A stretch of 64,000 bases of DNA from Pantoea sp. SOD02 (GTDB lineage Bacteria > Pseudomonadota > Gammaproteobacteria > Enterobacterales > Enterobacteriaceae). Position 1 is the stretch's first letter. Each line of letters starts with the position of its first letter. This document shows, piece by piece, positions 25,027 to 35,321 of this stretch. The notes below the pieces were generated by a model that saw only the letters and a program-made list of their open reading frames with translations, had not been told where the DNA came from and did not search any database. The position numbers were made by a program, and so were the translations under genes. Where the stretch lies: assembly GCF_024707505.1 (NCBI RefSeq), contig NZ_CP102605.1, forward strand, positions 310,001-374,000. The letters are read 5' to 3'.

Positions 25027-25445
25027 CGATAAAGCTTCAAATTGCCGATTAAGCGGGTAATTTTTTTCTTTGGGCCGATCAAACCGATCGCCACCAACTC
25101 AATCTGATCGCTGTGCGCGTCAGTAATACGCTCGCCATATTCCTCGTAAGTTTTGCATGATTGCGCCAGCGCGCTGAACGGCATCGCAAAGATCTCATTA
25201 TCCGCGCTGCTAATATGCTGCAACTCGCGCAGGTAATTGCTGTCCGCCAATAATACCGGCAGCGGCGCGTAGATGACGCCGGGATAATTCACGCCATCCT
25301 GGCTTTGCTGATCCGGCCCCACCAAATTTCCAATCAATTTTCCAAAACTAATGCCGATAACGCTTGAAGCGTTCATCGCCAATCCGGCGGGCAGTTGCTG
25401 ATCAATCACAATGGTGCAGCGATGGGTGTTTGCGTCGAAATCCAT
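25023..25445 (-). CDS. DUF2000 family protein
   Basis: A 140-residue protein with the DUF2000 pattern (CTIVIDQQLPAGLAMNASSV near residue 9 and IIGNLVGPD-like segment near residue 40). The family folds like peptidyl-tRNA hydrolase 2, but its role is unknown. It is divergent from an Lrp/AsnC regulator; the 235-bp gap holds a REP-like element, so regulation by that neighbour is plausible but not shown. Confidence 0.75.
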   Translation of the reverse strand: MDFDANTHRCTIVIDQQLPAGLAMNASSVIGISFGKLIGNLVGPDQQSQDGVNYPGVIYAPLPVLLADSNYLRELQHISSADNEIFAMPFSALAQSCKTYEEYGERITDAHSDQIELVAIGLIGPKKKITRLIGNLKLYR

Positions 25446-25479
25446 GATTCAGGCTTCACTTTGAGTGGGTTATAGGTAC

Positions 25480-25527
25480 GTGCTGCGCATAAATGCGTGC
25501 GCCGTAGGGTCGCCATTCATGGCGACC
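25480..25527. repeat. REP-like pair: degenerate B stem directly joined to A stem
   Basis: A B-like stem (GCTGCGCATAAATGCGTGCG) is joined without the usual linker to GTAG plus an A stem (GGTCGCCATTCATGGCGACC). Confidence 0.8.
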
Positions 25528-25680
25528 TGGCCACATCCGCGCAATGACTCTGTCGGTAATCACCAGACAAAAAGTATGCCGCAACCCCAAAGGAAAGTGC
25601 TTTCTGAATACGTTGCAAAAGGAACTGATTAAGGATAAAAAATCCCTTAATTGCCAATCTATGGAAAGGATTATCCACTT

Positions 25681-26151
25681 ATGAGTTTAAGCAAGACAGA
25701 TATCAAAATCCTCCAGCAGTTGCAGCAGGACGCGCGCATCACCAACCAACATCTCGCCGACGAAATTGGCCTCTCCGCATCGCCAACCTGGCGCAAAGTG
25801 CGCAAGCTGGAAGAAGACGAAGTGATTCAGGGCTATCGCGCGGTACTTAATCGAAAAAAGATTGGCCTTAATGTGATGGTATTTGTACGCGTCACCATTG
25901 ATAGCCACAGCGAAGCCGAAGCGCGCAAATTCGAACAAGAAGTCATGGCACTGGATAATGTGGTTTCCTGCTACAGCATCGGCGGCGATGCAGATTTCTT
26001 ATTACAGGTGGTGGCCGCGGATATGGATGCGTATGCGGAGTTTGCCATGTCGGTTATTCGTAGATTGCCGGGGATAAAGGAGATGCAGAGTATGTTTGTG
26101 CTGAAGGAGATAAAGGGATTGGCGGCCTGGCCTTTAAAGAATGAGTTATAA
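25681..26151 (+). CDS. Lrp/AsnC family transcriptional regulator
   Basis: A 156-residue regulator: N-terminal helix-turn-helix (LADEIGLSASPTWRKVRKLE, about residues 22-41) and the RAM/AsnC ligand domain (VFVRVTIDSHSEAEARKFEQ ... VVSCYSIGGDADFLLQVVAA). Such proteins sense amino acids and regulate amino-acid export or catabolism. ATG 25681 is the family start; the frame opens earlier at 25651. It is divergent from the DUF2000 gene and forms the left border of the AT-rich defence island. Confidence 0.92.
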   Translation: MSLSKTDIKILQQLQQDARITNQHLADEIGLSASPTWRKVRKLEEDEVIQGYRAVLNRKKIGLNVMVFVRVTIDSHSEAEARKFEQEVMALDNVVSCYSIGGDADFLLQVVAADMDAYAEFAMSVIRRLPGIKEMQSMFVLKEIKGLAAWPLKNEL

Positions 26152-26324
26152 CACCTTGAATAAAACACGGTCATTAATGTAAATTGGAAAGATATTAATA
26201 AAGCATCAAAGTTAGTTAAGGTGATTTAAACTTGCATTTAAATCATTTTTTAAAATTTTAGGAACACTAAAATTAACTATGATTTAACATGAGAAATCTC
26301 CATAAAATATATGAGGTGGTAATT

Positions 26325-27869
26325 TTGGAAAGGAAATTGATAACAAATTTCGAAATAAATGGTCTTAATGGTGAATCTAATGTAAATATTAAGTTCAATG
26401 ACAATAAGAAAATAATTGTTTCTGAGAATGGGCAAGGTAAAACAACGATTATAAACATGCTTTATACTTTCCTAAGGAAAGATAAGCGTCTTTTAGATTA
26501 TTCTTTTTCCGACTTGCGTGTCAAGTTTTCAAAAGAAAAACAACTCACTTATCCGAAAAATATTATCCGGGTTATTTTTGAAGAGGAGTTCCTACATTCT
26601 TTTAAGCAAGCAGTCAATCATGTTAATAATGTGGCAAGCAAGGATTTTGTTAAAGGCATAAATAAGGGGTTTAGAAGGGAGTTGATACTAAGCTTAATAA
26701 TTTATTATATATGCAATAATTCATCAGCAATGAAGAAATCTAGAAACGAAATATTATCATTGCTAGGTGATATTGAGGGTGGTGGTGATAACCTGATTCC
26801 TGTTATTTTACGGATAAGGAATTATATAAGAAATCATATTATTCTCTTTGAATTAGAAGATATGAATATTTCTTTTAGTGATTTATTTTTTGATGTCAAA
26901 AAGATCTGTAATGAATTAGATGATGACAATGAGTTTGATTTAAAAGATTTTTATGCAAGGGTTGAGCTTCTCTCTTCTAAATTAAATGAGTTCTCGAAGC
27001 ATGAGTTTATATACCTTCCAACATATCGATTAGTTGAAAGTGGAATCAAGTACTTCAAAAAGGAAGGTGAGGATGAGTATTTTTTTACATTTAACGAGGC
27101 TGAGCAATATTTCAAAGACAATCCATTGATTCAGTTCGGAGTTGATAATATAAAGGAAGTATGGATTGGTTTGTCATCCAAGATAAGAACCTCAACTACT
27201 GAAGGTTTTTTGAAATTGTCAGGAAGGTTGCTTAAAAACACCCTTGTAAATAAATCAATTGATAAAGATGATGTGGATTATTTAGTTAGCAATAAAAAGT
27301 CCATAGAGAAAATATTATCTCGCATAGATGACGATACTATTGACAAAAAAGATAAGCAAGACTTGTTAAAGCTTATAAATAAAAAATCATTAATAAATGG
27401 TAGTGGCAATAATGCCCTTTTTTACATCCTAGAAAATATGGTTTCTATTTATAATAATCAAAAATATATTGATGAGACGATTGAAGAATATGTTGATGTG
27501 TTGAATTCATTCTTTACAGATAAGAAGGTTGTATTTAATGATATAACATCAGAGATATATGTTGAGAAGTTAAAAAATAAAAACAAAATTGACATTGAAA
27601 AACTTTCTTCTGGCGAGAAGCAAATATTATCTCTATTCACAAGACTATACTTTTCAAGTGTTGAAAATACAGGTGTCAAGTATTGGATATTTTACGATGA
27701 GCCGGAAATATCACTGTCTATTGAGTGGCAGCAGATCCTTTTACCTAAGATTCTTAATTCTAATAAATGTGATTTTTTGTTTGCAGCTACACACTCACCA
27801 TTTATCTTTAAGAATGACCTAAAGAAATATACAAGCGATTTATCACTCGAAATTGAGGTGGCGCAATGA
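26325..27869 (+). CDS. ariA: ABC-type AAA ATPase, AriA-like component of a PARIS-type defence system
   Basis: A ~514-residue ATPase. Visible motifs: Walker A SENGQGKTT (about residues 33-41, with Ser where Gly is usual), signature LSSGEKQ (about 425), Walker B WIFYDEPEISL (about 453) and a switch histidine in ATHSP (about 488). The long middle region is helical and charged, as in AAA_15/OLD-like ATPases. It overlaps the following DUF4435 gene by ATGA. This pairing is the defining architecture of PARIS, where AriA senses phage anti-restriction proteins and releases AriB. TTG 26325 behind GAGGTGG is the likelier start; ATG 26289 is in frame but has no clear ribosome site. The DNA is far more AT-rich than the flanks, a sign of transfer. 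Assignment is by domain pairing, not by search. Confidence 0.75.
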   Translation: MERKLITNFEINGLNGESNVNIKFNDNKKIIVSENGQGKTTIINMLYTFLRKDKRLLDYSFSDLRVKFSKEKQLTYPKNIIRVIFEEEFLHSFKQAVNHVNNVASKDFVKGINKGFRRELILSLIIYYICNNSSAMKKSRNEILSLLGDIEGGGDNLIPVILRIRNYIRNHIILFELEDMNISFSDLFFDVKKICNELDDDNEFDLKDFYARVELLSSKLNEFSKHEFIYLPTYRLVESGIKYFKKEGEDEYFFTFNEAEQYFKDNPLIQFGVDNIKEVWIGLSSKIRTSTTEGFLKLSGRLLKNTLVNKSIDKDDVDYLVSNKKSIEKILSRIDDDTIDKKDKQDLLKLINKKSLINGSGNNALFYILENMVSIYNNQKYIDETIEEYVDVLNSFFTDKKVVFNDITSEIYVEKLKNKNKIDIEKLSSGEKQILSLFTRLYFSSVENTGVKYWIFYDEPEISLSIEWQQILLPKILNSNKCDFLFAATHSPFIFKNDLKKYTSDLSLEIEVAQ

Positions 27870-28906
27870 ATAATAATGCAAAGCTAAATCGAGTGGATAT
27901 GCTTGAAAATATGGCAACTGATGAATCAGTCATTTTTAGAGAGTTTATAAGAAAATTCAATGGTAATGAAGATAAATATTTTTTTCTACTCGAGGGCGAT
28001 GATGATATAAACTATTATAATAGACCTTTTGAAAATCATTTTGGCCCACACAAATCATCATGGATGATTTTAATATGTCATGGTAGAAGTAATGTTTTAG
28101 AAATGATTAAAAATTTGAAAGAACATTCAGAGGAGAGCTATAGAAAATCTTTTTTCTTCGGTTTTATTGACAAAGACTACAATGAGGTTACTGATAACCT
28201 ACATAAGGATAAGGTTTATATTACACCAGGATATTCTATTGAGAATTTTTATGCTTCATCCGATTTCATCGAAAAAATCCTAGAACGTAAGTTTTTCGTT
28301 TGTAAAAATGATGATTCTAATGGCGATTTTGAAAAATGTTATGATAATTTCTTAGAGAGAAGATCAGAGTTTATAAAATTAATATTAGAGTTAGATATGT
28401 ACCTGAGGTGTAACAGGATTATGTTTGAGGAACAGAAAATTGATGCAAAATTAAATGCCAAAGATATCGGATTTTCAAGTTCTTTTAGCGTTGATTTAAA
28501 AGAGGTGAGATTAAACAAAAATTCTCTTGAAATGCTCCAGAAGGAAATTGGTTATTTTGATGAGAATTCTTTAGTAAAAGCAAAGTCTTACTATGAAGAT
28601 AAAGATGATACTGAATTAGCATCTCTGATAAGAGGTAAGTTCATGTTTTTCTTCATTCATCAGTATTTGTTCAGACTTAAGGAGGATAATTTAAAGGCTA
28701 AGCCAAGTCTATTTATTGACTCGTACAGACTTTCAAAGTTACCTAAACCTAATAAAAAATCATTTAAAAAAACCAGTTTAACTCTAACTAAGGAAAAGCA
28801 TGATATTTTATCTGACTTATGTAGTTACTCAGATATTCCTTCGTGCTTAAATGATTTTTTAAGATTCAATGTTGCTCCGTTAAGAAATGAGCTTATGGCA
28901 TCATAG
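27866..28906 (+). CDS. ariB: DUF4435 TOPRIM-like protein, AriB-like effector of a PARIS-type system
   Basis: A 346-residue protein. The N-terminal half reads as a TOPRIM-like nuclease core: FFLLEGDDDINYY with Glu at residue 43, and FFFGFIDKDYN with Asp at 102 and 104, the usual acidic cluster. In characterised PARIS systems AriB is held by AriA and, when a phage anti-restriction protein is sensed, is freed to cleave host tRNA-Lys and stop phage growth. The C-terminal half is charged and not recognised. The ATGA overlap with the ATPase gene implies translational coupling and fixed stoichiometry. Base composition is AT-rich like its partner. Confidence 0.75.
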   Translation: MNNNAKLNRVDMLENMATDESVIFREFIRKFNGNEDKYFFLLEGDDDINYYNRPFENHFGPHKSSWMILICHGRSNVLEMIKNLKEHSEESYRKSFFFGFIDKDYNEVTDNLHKDKVYITPGYSIENFYASSDFIEKILERKFFVCKNDDSNGDFEKCYDNFLERRSEFIKLILELDMYLRCNRIMFEEQKIDAKLNAKDIGFSSSFSVDLKEVRLNKNSLEMLQKEIGYFDENSLVKAKSYYEDKDDTELASLIRGKFMFFFIHQYLFRLKEDNLKAKPSLFIDSYRLSKLPKPNKKSFKKTSLTLTKEKHDILSDLCSYSDIPSCLNDFLRFNVAPLRNELMAS

Positions 28907-29229
28907 CTTTATATTTAAAATAAACGGCGAGCATATAAGTATAACGTTCGCCGGTTAAACTTAACCATGTCATTTTAGCCTTGATTCTAGGTATAAATTA
29001 GATCCGATCTTTTAGATATTATTTGTAGTCAAATTCCTAAATCACATCTCCCATCTCACAATTCCTTAACTCAAATTAGACGTTTTCCTGCGTTAGCGTA
29101 GATACTCATTTCATCCGATTTCAAATATTAAAAAGCTGAAACAAAATAATTCAATCACTTAAATACCTCTGAAGCGTATTGGCATTCTGCCGTACGCGTT
29201 TTGTCTTTTCTCTGCATGAGGAAAACAAC
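28907..29229. other. AT-rich intergenic region after the PARIS-like pair
   Basis: About 320 bp. An imperfect stem (AACGGCGA at 28923-28930 with TCGCCGGTT at 28948-28956, loop ~17 nt) follows the ariB-like stop and may terminate its transcript, although no T-run follows. The rest is AT-rich and probably contains the right boundary of the acquired island and the promoter of the autotransporter gene; I could not fix either. Confidence 0.45.
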
Positions 29230-32200
29230 GTGTTTAAATTAAATCCGGTGTTACTGAGCCTGGTGGCGGCGCAGGGGATGATGTTCCCGCTATTGCCGAC
29301 AACGGCTGCGATATTAAGACCTTACACGCCTGAAGTGAATGACAATAAAGTTGGCGCTTATTGTCTTTGCAATGGCAGCACGCAAACCCTAAGCGGATTG
29401 CCGCGTTTCACGCCCGGTGAAAGTGGCGTGGGCAACGTTACGATTGGCGAGTTGCGATCGATTGGCCGTATCATCAATGACAATGTGATTGGTGCGGAAC
29501 GATTACAAATTGGGCCGCAAAATTACACCATTGGCGTACTTGATCCCAATTATCATACCTATATCAATTATCAGGTGTTTAATAGCGCAGAACTGGTTGA
29601 TTTACCTTCGGTTAATCTCAAAACCGTTGTACCAGATTATTTTGATGTGAATGACAAACAATATATCGATGCGCGTGTGGCGTCTGTTAGTAACGGAACC
29701 TTGAATGTCGATATTGGCAAGCACGATGCCGCAATCAATTCCTCCAGTAATAGCTGGTCAATGGCAGCGAAGCAAAGCCAGTTATTTACCGCCAGTAAGA
29801 AAGGGAATTTGAACTGGAATTCTAACAACCGCATCACCTTTACCGCGGGCACCACGCCGTATGGTGGCGATCGTTTAGCTTACGATGTCGGCAACGTAGT
29901 GGAATATGCTGGTGAATTTAGCGTGGGCACTTACGATGGTGGCACCACACAATTCAACGTCACTAATCTCTACGAATTGCGTAAATACAATGACTGGCTG
30001 ATTGGTCAACTCTCCAACGGCAACATCATTACCGATAACTACAACACCGAATTTAATAAAGCTTTTAAACTGCGCGATGGCCGCGTGGTGTATCGCATGA
30101 GCACCAACAATTACGATGATGAAGTGGCGTTGCCGATATTCGATCAAGTGGTACTCAGCGCTGATGGGCCAAAAGCGACAGTCAAAATCAATCGTGGCAA
30201 AACGCTTGAAGTGGTGAACAGCGATAGCGCGGTGATGCGTGCCAACAACGGCGCGAAAGCGATTATCGACGGCAAGCTTTCCAGCACTGGTTCGGGTTTG
30301 GAATTACTACAGGGCGCGCGTGGATTTAATAACGGCGTAATCAACAGCGGCTTCCTTAATAACGCTGATGGCAAAGGCGTGGATCTCAGCACTATCGGCA
30401 ACGGCGGAACCGCGGTGAGCGCCGCGTATGGCAGCAAATTTATCAATCGTGGCGTGATCAATCTGCAACCCGGCGCGGGATACAGCGCGGGTATCACCAC
30501 CTACAACAGCAAGGTGGTCAATCACGGTAATATCAATGTCGGCGTCAGCGACGTTTCTAACGGTGGCTCAGCGTCTGGCGTGATGCCGAGCAGCGATGGG
30601 CAAGGCAGCTTTGTGAACGCCAAAGACGGCACAATTTACATCGGGCGCTCACCGCAGAATCGCAAAAATGATGCCACACAAGATGTCGCGGTCAACATGA
30701 GCGGCGGCGTCAACGGCATCTCACAACTGCTTGATTCCAGAGCCATCAATAACGGCCATATTGTTATCGGCTCCAAAGTACAAAATGCTGCGGGCATGCG
30801 CGTGGAACTGGCTCCGCACACGACCACCATCAACAACGGCGTGATTGATATCAACGGCCAGGCGCAGCCCAATCCGGCAGAAAATGTTGGCATGTTGGTG
30901 CTTGATTCCGGCAGCCTTAGCAACAAAGTGATTAATGCTGGAGCCATCAATGTGAATGGCTTCAATAGCACCGGTCTTAAAGTCATCGCACGTGATGGCA
31001 ATGATTCAGAGGCGTATTCCAGCGGTGCGATTAACGTTCTCGGCGATGGCGATCGCTACGGAACGTCCTACAACACGGCGGTTTGGGTGAAGGGCGATCC
31101 CGGCGGCACCGCCTACGCCAATCTTACCGGGCCGATTCGCCTCGGCGGCACCAACGGGATTGGTATTCGCGCGGAAGGCAGTGCCGCCATTGATGTCAGC
31201 GCCAATTCAATTCCCGTTTCCGTTCCTAGCTCAAGTCTGTTCACCGGGCGACAAATCAGTTTTTACGCCATTGGTCCCAACGCCAGAATCAATTTACCCG
31301 CCAACGGCAGTTATCTCTCATCGGTTTACGGCGGCACGATTTTCCGCGTTGAGGATGGCGCAGATTTCGATGGCACAGGCCGCACGCTGTCGATGACTAA
31401 TAGCTTTGCGACCGGCGTGTACGGCAGCGGCCAGTACACTGATGTGAATACGAATGGCGGCAGGTTCAATATTTCTGGCATGTATGCGCGCGGTATTGAA
31501 ATTACCGATGGTGCGCAAGCCACCATTGATGCCAACGCGCGCATCAAATTGCTTGGCATCGGCGCGACGGCCGCCATCGCCGACGGCAACAAATACACGC
31601 TGCAAGGAGAAGCGATCAATCCAGCAACCCAGTTCAATCCCGATACATTGTTGATCAACCATGCGCCACTGAGCGGTGTTGCTAACGATCAGGAAGCGCT
31701 GATCGTCAAAAATCAGGCGCAACTGATCAATACCGGCGACATCACTTTAGGCGGGAGAAACACCACCGGGATTCGGGCGGAATCTGGCGCGTTCGCCTTT
31801 AACCGTGGCGTAATTACCGTGACAGGCAACAGTACCGGCCTGTATGCCAATGGCGATCCGCAATACGGTGATGGGCAAACCTTGACGCAGGTATTCAACA
31901 ACGGTTTGTTGAACGTGTATAGCGTCGATGGCATGAACTTGTTCACCAGTAAAGGCGTGGTGGCCTTTAATGAGCTGGCGCGGATTTACCAAAGCGGCAC
32001 TATTAACCTTTACGGCCCTAACGCGATGGCAGGATCGGTATTTGCTGGCGGCTTGTTGGAGTTGGGCGACGGCAATAGCGTGGAGTTTCACGATCCCAAC
32101 CAATTCGGTTTTCGTGCCGCCGATCCTGGAACGCGCTTGATCACCCACGGCGGCGTTACTCAAGTCGGAGCCGACAATGCGCTGTTGTATGAGATCGTTA

Positions 32201-35200
32201 ATGGTGCGAGGCTGGATGCCGCAACGCCGGGTAGCGTCGCGCTATATGGAAACCGCATCACCGGCATCGATGTCAGCGGTCCGGGCGCGTTGGTGTCCAG
32301 CACCGATAGTTACTTCACCACGGGCAAAAATGTCAGCGTGCTGCGTGCCAGCGACACTGCAAAAGCGTTCATCACCAGTAACATTGCGATGCACGGTGAA
32401 TTTAGCACGGCGGCAATCGCCAGCGGCGGCGGAACGCAAGTGTCCGTCGCCGCACCGATCACCGGCAGCGCGGACAATCTTACCGCGTTTGACGTCAGTT
32501 CAGGCGCGCACCTCGTCAATCAGCAGCAAGGCTCGGTGAATTTCACTGGTTACAATAGCACCGGCGCGCGCATCTACGACGGTGGCCATTTGACCAACCG
32601 TGGCAGCATCTTCATTGCTTCCGGCATCGGTGTCGACGTCGGCAGCGGCTATAACCAATACGTGCCGATAAAAGGCCGTTTGCAGGTCGATGATGGCATC
32701 GCAGCGATACGTGTCGGTAACGCTGGCTGGCTAAATATTGTTGGCGATGGGCAGGACGCAAGCACCATTCAGGCGCGAGGCGGTGCGGATGGCGTGCGAC
32801 TGGAGCCAGGCGCTCGCGGCTTTGAAGCCAACGACATCACTATTCTCAGCTACAGCAGCGGCAGCGCGATTAACAATCTTGCCGAAAGCACCAATATCTC
32901 CCTGAAAAACGTGGTGTTAGATGTTTACGGCGGCAACGGTGTGCGTTCAGTGACGTCGTTGGATCCCAACGGTAAAGTGCGCATCAATGTGGCTGGCAAC
33001 GGCACAGGCTACCTTTTCGAGAATGTCGATGGAGTCAGCACCACCAACAGTCTGGTGCTGGGTAAAGATTACTCGATTGTGGTGTCGGGTGAAGGTACTG
33101 GCATTCGCGCTAACACCGAAGGAAGAGTGATTTCGCGCGGCGTGATCGACATTCTCGATGCGGATGGCGGCTCGGCGATTGTCACCCGCAATGCCAGCCA
33201 GGTGATCAATCAGGGAACGATCAGTTCACAAAGTCGCGTGTCGCCGTTGATTGATCTGCGCGGCGGGCAAACGCTGTTCATCAATCAGGGAACCATTAAC
33301 GCACCATTCCCGGATCAAGTGGTGGTGGCGGGCGGCGCTGGCAGTAATGTTATCGCGTTGCTGGATGGCGCGGTGATCGGCGATGTGAATACCGGCGACG
33401 GCAGCGATGAACTGATCGTTACCGGCGGCACGCTGAACGGCAGCCTGACAATGGGCAATGGCGCAGCCAATCAGGCTTCAGTGCAGAAAGTGAGTTTGGC
33501 CGACACCCGCCACATCACCACCGAAAACGGCGCGGGCAGCACGCTCAACCTCAGCGAGCTAACCGCGCGCGGGGGCTCATTTGCCAGCGATGATGCCAGC
33601 AAAGGCACCAATCTCGGCGCGGGCTGGAGCACGCTCAACTTCTTCGCCACCAAATGGACGCTAACCGACAACATCAAACTCGCGCACAGCACCATCAATA
33701 TCGATTCTGGCAGTACGCTGTTTGCTGGCGATAACGTCAATCCGCTGCTGCAAGGTGCGACCAATGATTCGCTGGTGGTGAATAACGCCGGTGCGCTGGA
33801 CCTTACTAATGGCGGCAACGCGGCGGCGAATGTATTAACCATTGATGGCGAACTGGCATCGGCGGGCGGTAGCCTGAAGCTCAACTCAACCGCCACGCAG
33901 AGTGACAACCTGCGCGTGAACGGCAATGTATCTGGCACAACTTTAATTGAGGATACGCTGGTCGGCGGTCCGCTGCTGGATAGCAATAACGACGGCGTAA
34001 TTTCCGCCAGTGAAGGTGTGTCGCTGGCGCAGGTCACCAGCAGCGCCAGCGCCTCAAGTTTTGCGCTGAAGGGCGGCTATGTGGCGTCCGGTCCGTGGCA
34101 ATACGGCTTGGCCAGCTTCGCGCCGGGCAGTTCCACTGCGGGCATATGGGATTATCGACTCGCAAATACTTTTGTCTGTGAAGACGGTTCGCTGTGCCAG
34201 CCGCAAGCGGGTAGCAATAAGCGTGCTGCGCGGCTGGCGGTGACGCCGCAGGTGCCATCCTACATCTCCGCGCCGGTTGGTTTGGCGTATTACTCGCTGG
34301 CGGTGACCGACGATCTGCATAAACGTCTTGGCGAACTGCGTCAGCAGCAAACCGCGCCCGATGCGGTTGGCGGCGAGATGTTTATCCGCTATCTCGGCTC
34401 CAATCTGAAATATCAAAGCAATCGCGGTTTGGCCGATTACGGCTACGACTTCGACCTCGATTACAGCGCGGTGCAACTGGGCGGCAACGTGCTGCGCGCC
34501 GACGGCCCGCAAGACAGCCTGCGCGGCGGCGTGGCTTATACGCGCGGTAATACGCGCATTCGCCCTCACGCAGCCGATGGTTACAGCTCCACCAGCTTCG
34601 ACAGCGACAGCATCTCGCTGTACGGCACCTGGCTGCGCGACAGCGGATTCTACCTGGATGGCTCGTTGAGTTGGGGTTGGTATCGCGGTGAAACCGACAT
34701 CGCACGACAGAAAGAGGTGGCCTCACCGAAAGGCAACGGCTGGACGGCGTCGGTGGAATCGGGCTATCCGTTTACCTTCGCCAACGGCGTGCGGCTTGAA
34801 CCGCAGGCGCAAATCACCTGGCTGCAGATGAAAATGGACAGCTTCACCGATCGCGACCGCACGCGCGTGTCGTACAACGATTACGATCAAACCATCGGCC
34901 GGCTCGGCGCACGCCTCGATCGGACCTGGCTGGACGCCAGCCAGAATGCCTACACGCCGTACCTTCGCGCCAACTACTACAAAGGCTGGGGCGGCACCGC
35001 GAAAACCAAAATCGGTTCGGCGGATGCGGAAGGCAGCCAAACCTTTGAGAGCGGGAAGTTTGGTCAGATGTGGGATGTCGGCTTAGGCGGCAGCGCCACG
35101 CTGAATAAGGACGTTGCGCTGTATGCCGAAGCCGATTACCGCAAAGAGATCGATGGCAACGGCGCCAAAGGCTGGCGCTATAACGCGGGCGTGAGGTGGT

Positions 35201-35208
35201 CATTCTAA
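29230..35208 (+). CDS. Large type V autotransporter (about 1,990 residues)
   Basis: An outer-membrane autotransporter. A Sec signal peptide (MFKLNPVLLSLVAAQGMMFP to about residue 27, ending TTAA) is followed by a very long passenger of short repeated strands rich in 'NNG.I...G.N' and 'STGI.A' patterns, as expected of a beta-helix. A pertactin-like C-terminal region leads to a beta-barrel from roughly residue 1690 to the last residue Phe (RYNAGVRWSF). Two Cys pairs (AYCLCNG near the N-terminus; CEDGSLC before the barrel) could form disulphides. I place the start at GTG 29230 behind GAGGA; the frame runs back to 29179. It probably acts in adhesion or aggregation. It lies directly after the AT-rich defence island, but its own GC content matches the chromosome. 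Confidence 0.9.
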   Translation: MFKLNPVLLSLVAAQGMMFPLLPTTAAILRPYTPEVNDNKVGAYCLCNGSTQTLSGLPRFTPGESGVGNVTIGELRSIGRIINDNVIGAERLQIGPQNYTIGVLDPNYHTYINYQVFNSAELVDLPSVNLKTVVPDYFDVNDKQYIDARVASVSNGTLNVDIGKHDAAINSSSNSWSMAAKQSQLFTASKKGNLNWNSNNRITFTAGTTPYGGDRLAYDVGNVVEYAGEFSVGTYDGGTTQFNVTNLYELRKYNDWLIGQLSNGNIITDNYNTEFNKAFKLRDGRVVYRMSTNNYDDEVALPIFDQVVLSADGPKATVKINRGKTLEVVNSDSAVMRANNGAKAIIDGKLSSTGSGLELLQGARGFNNGVINSGFLNNADGKGVDLSTIGNGGTAVSAAYGSKFINRGVINLQPGAGYSAGITTYNSKVVNHGNINVGVSDVSNGGSASGVMPSSDGQGSFVNAKDGTIYIGRSPQNRKNDATQDVAVNMSGGVNGISQLLDSRAINNGHIVIGSKVQNAAGMRVELAPHTTTINNGVIDINGQAQPNPAENVGMLVLDSGSLSNKVINAGAINVNGFNSTGLKVIARDGNDSEAYSSGAINVLGDGDRYGTSYNTAVWVKGDPGGTAYANLTGPIRLGGTNGIGIRAEGSAAIDVSANSIPVSVPSSSLFTGRQISFYAIGPNARINLPANGSYLSSVYGGTIFRVEDGADFDGTGRTLSMTNSFATGVYGSGQYTDVNTNGGRFNISGMYARGIEITDGAQATIDANARIKLLGIGATAAIADGNKYTLQGEAINPATQFNPDTLLINHAPLSGVANDQEALIVKNQAQLINTGDITLGGRNTTGIRAESGAFAFNRGVITVTGNSTGLYANGDPQYGDGQTLTQVFNNGLLNVYSVDGMNLFTSKGVVAFNELARIYQSGTINLYGPNAMAGSVFAGGLLELGDGNSVEFHDPNQFGFRAADPGTRLITHGGVTQVGADNALLYEIVNGARLDAATPGSVALYGNRITGIDVSGPGALVSSTDSYFTTGKNVSVLRASDTAKAFITSNIAMHGEFSTAAIASGGGTQVSVAAPITGSADNLTAFDVSSGAHLVNQQQGSVNFTGYNSTGARIYDGGHLTNRGSIFIASGIGVDVGSGYNQYVPIKGRLQVDDGIAAIRVGNAGWLNIVGDGQDASTIQARGGADGVRLEPGARGFEANDITILSYSSGSAINNLAESTNISLKNVVLDVYGGNGVRSVTSLDPNGKVRINVAGNGTGYLFENVDGVSTTNSLVLGKDYSIVVSGEGTGIRANTEGRVISRGVIDILDADGGSAIVTRNASQVINQGTISSQSRVSPLIDLRGGQTLFINQGTINAPFPDQVVVAGGAGSNVIALLDGAVIGDVNTGDGSDELIVTGGTLNGSLTMGNGAANQASVQKVSLADTRHITTENGAGSTLNLSELTARGGSFASDDASKGTNLGAGWSTLNFFATKWTLTDNIKLAHSTINIDSGSTLFAGDNVNPLLQGATNDSLVVNNAGALDLTNGGNAAANVLTIDGELASAGGSLKLNSTATQSDNLRVNGNVSGTTLIEDTLVGGPLLDSNNDGVISASEGVSLAQVTSSASASSFALKGGYVASGPWQYGLASFAPGSSTAGIWDYRLANTFVCEDGSLCQPQAGSNKRAARLAVTPQVPSYISAPVGLAYYSLAVTDDLHKRLGELRQQQTAPDAVGGEMFIRYLGSNLKYQSNRGLADYGYDFDLDYSAVQLGGNVLRADGPQDSLRGGVAYTRGNTRIRPHAADGYSSTSFDSDSISLYGTWLRDSGFYLDGSLSWGWYRGETDIARQKEVASPKGNGWTASVESGYPFTFANGVRLEPQAQITWLQMKMDSFTDRDRTRVSYNDYDQTIGRLGARLDRTWLDASQNAYTPYLRANYYKGWGGTAKTKIGSADAEGSQTFESGKFGQMWDVGLGGSATLNKDVALYAEADYRKEIDGNGAKGWRYNAGVRWSF

Positions 35209-35301
35209 GGTCACCATAAATGGCGACCCTACAAAGGATTGGCGCGTTTTTCGTAGGGTGCGCATTCATGCGCACCAGGTTGCCATGAATGGCGATCCAA
35301 C
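35209..35301. repeat. Composite REP-like element: A, linker, B, degenerate A
   Basis: An A stem with one change (GGTCACC..GGCGACC, CTAC), linker AAAGGATTGGCGCGTTTTTC, GTAG plus a B stem, then a decayed A copy (GGTTGCCATGAATGGCGATC). It begins at the base after the autotransporter stop codon. Confidence 0.87.
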
Positions 35302-35321
35302 ACTGATGGAATAACTCTTGC

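Noticed and set aside
29637..35040. Many long antisense frames opposite the autotransporter
   Set aside because: They are shadows produced by GC-rich biased codons and repeats; they lack ribosome sites and recognisable domains.
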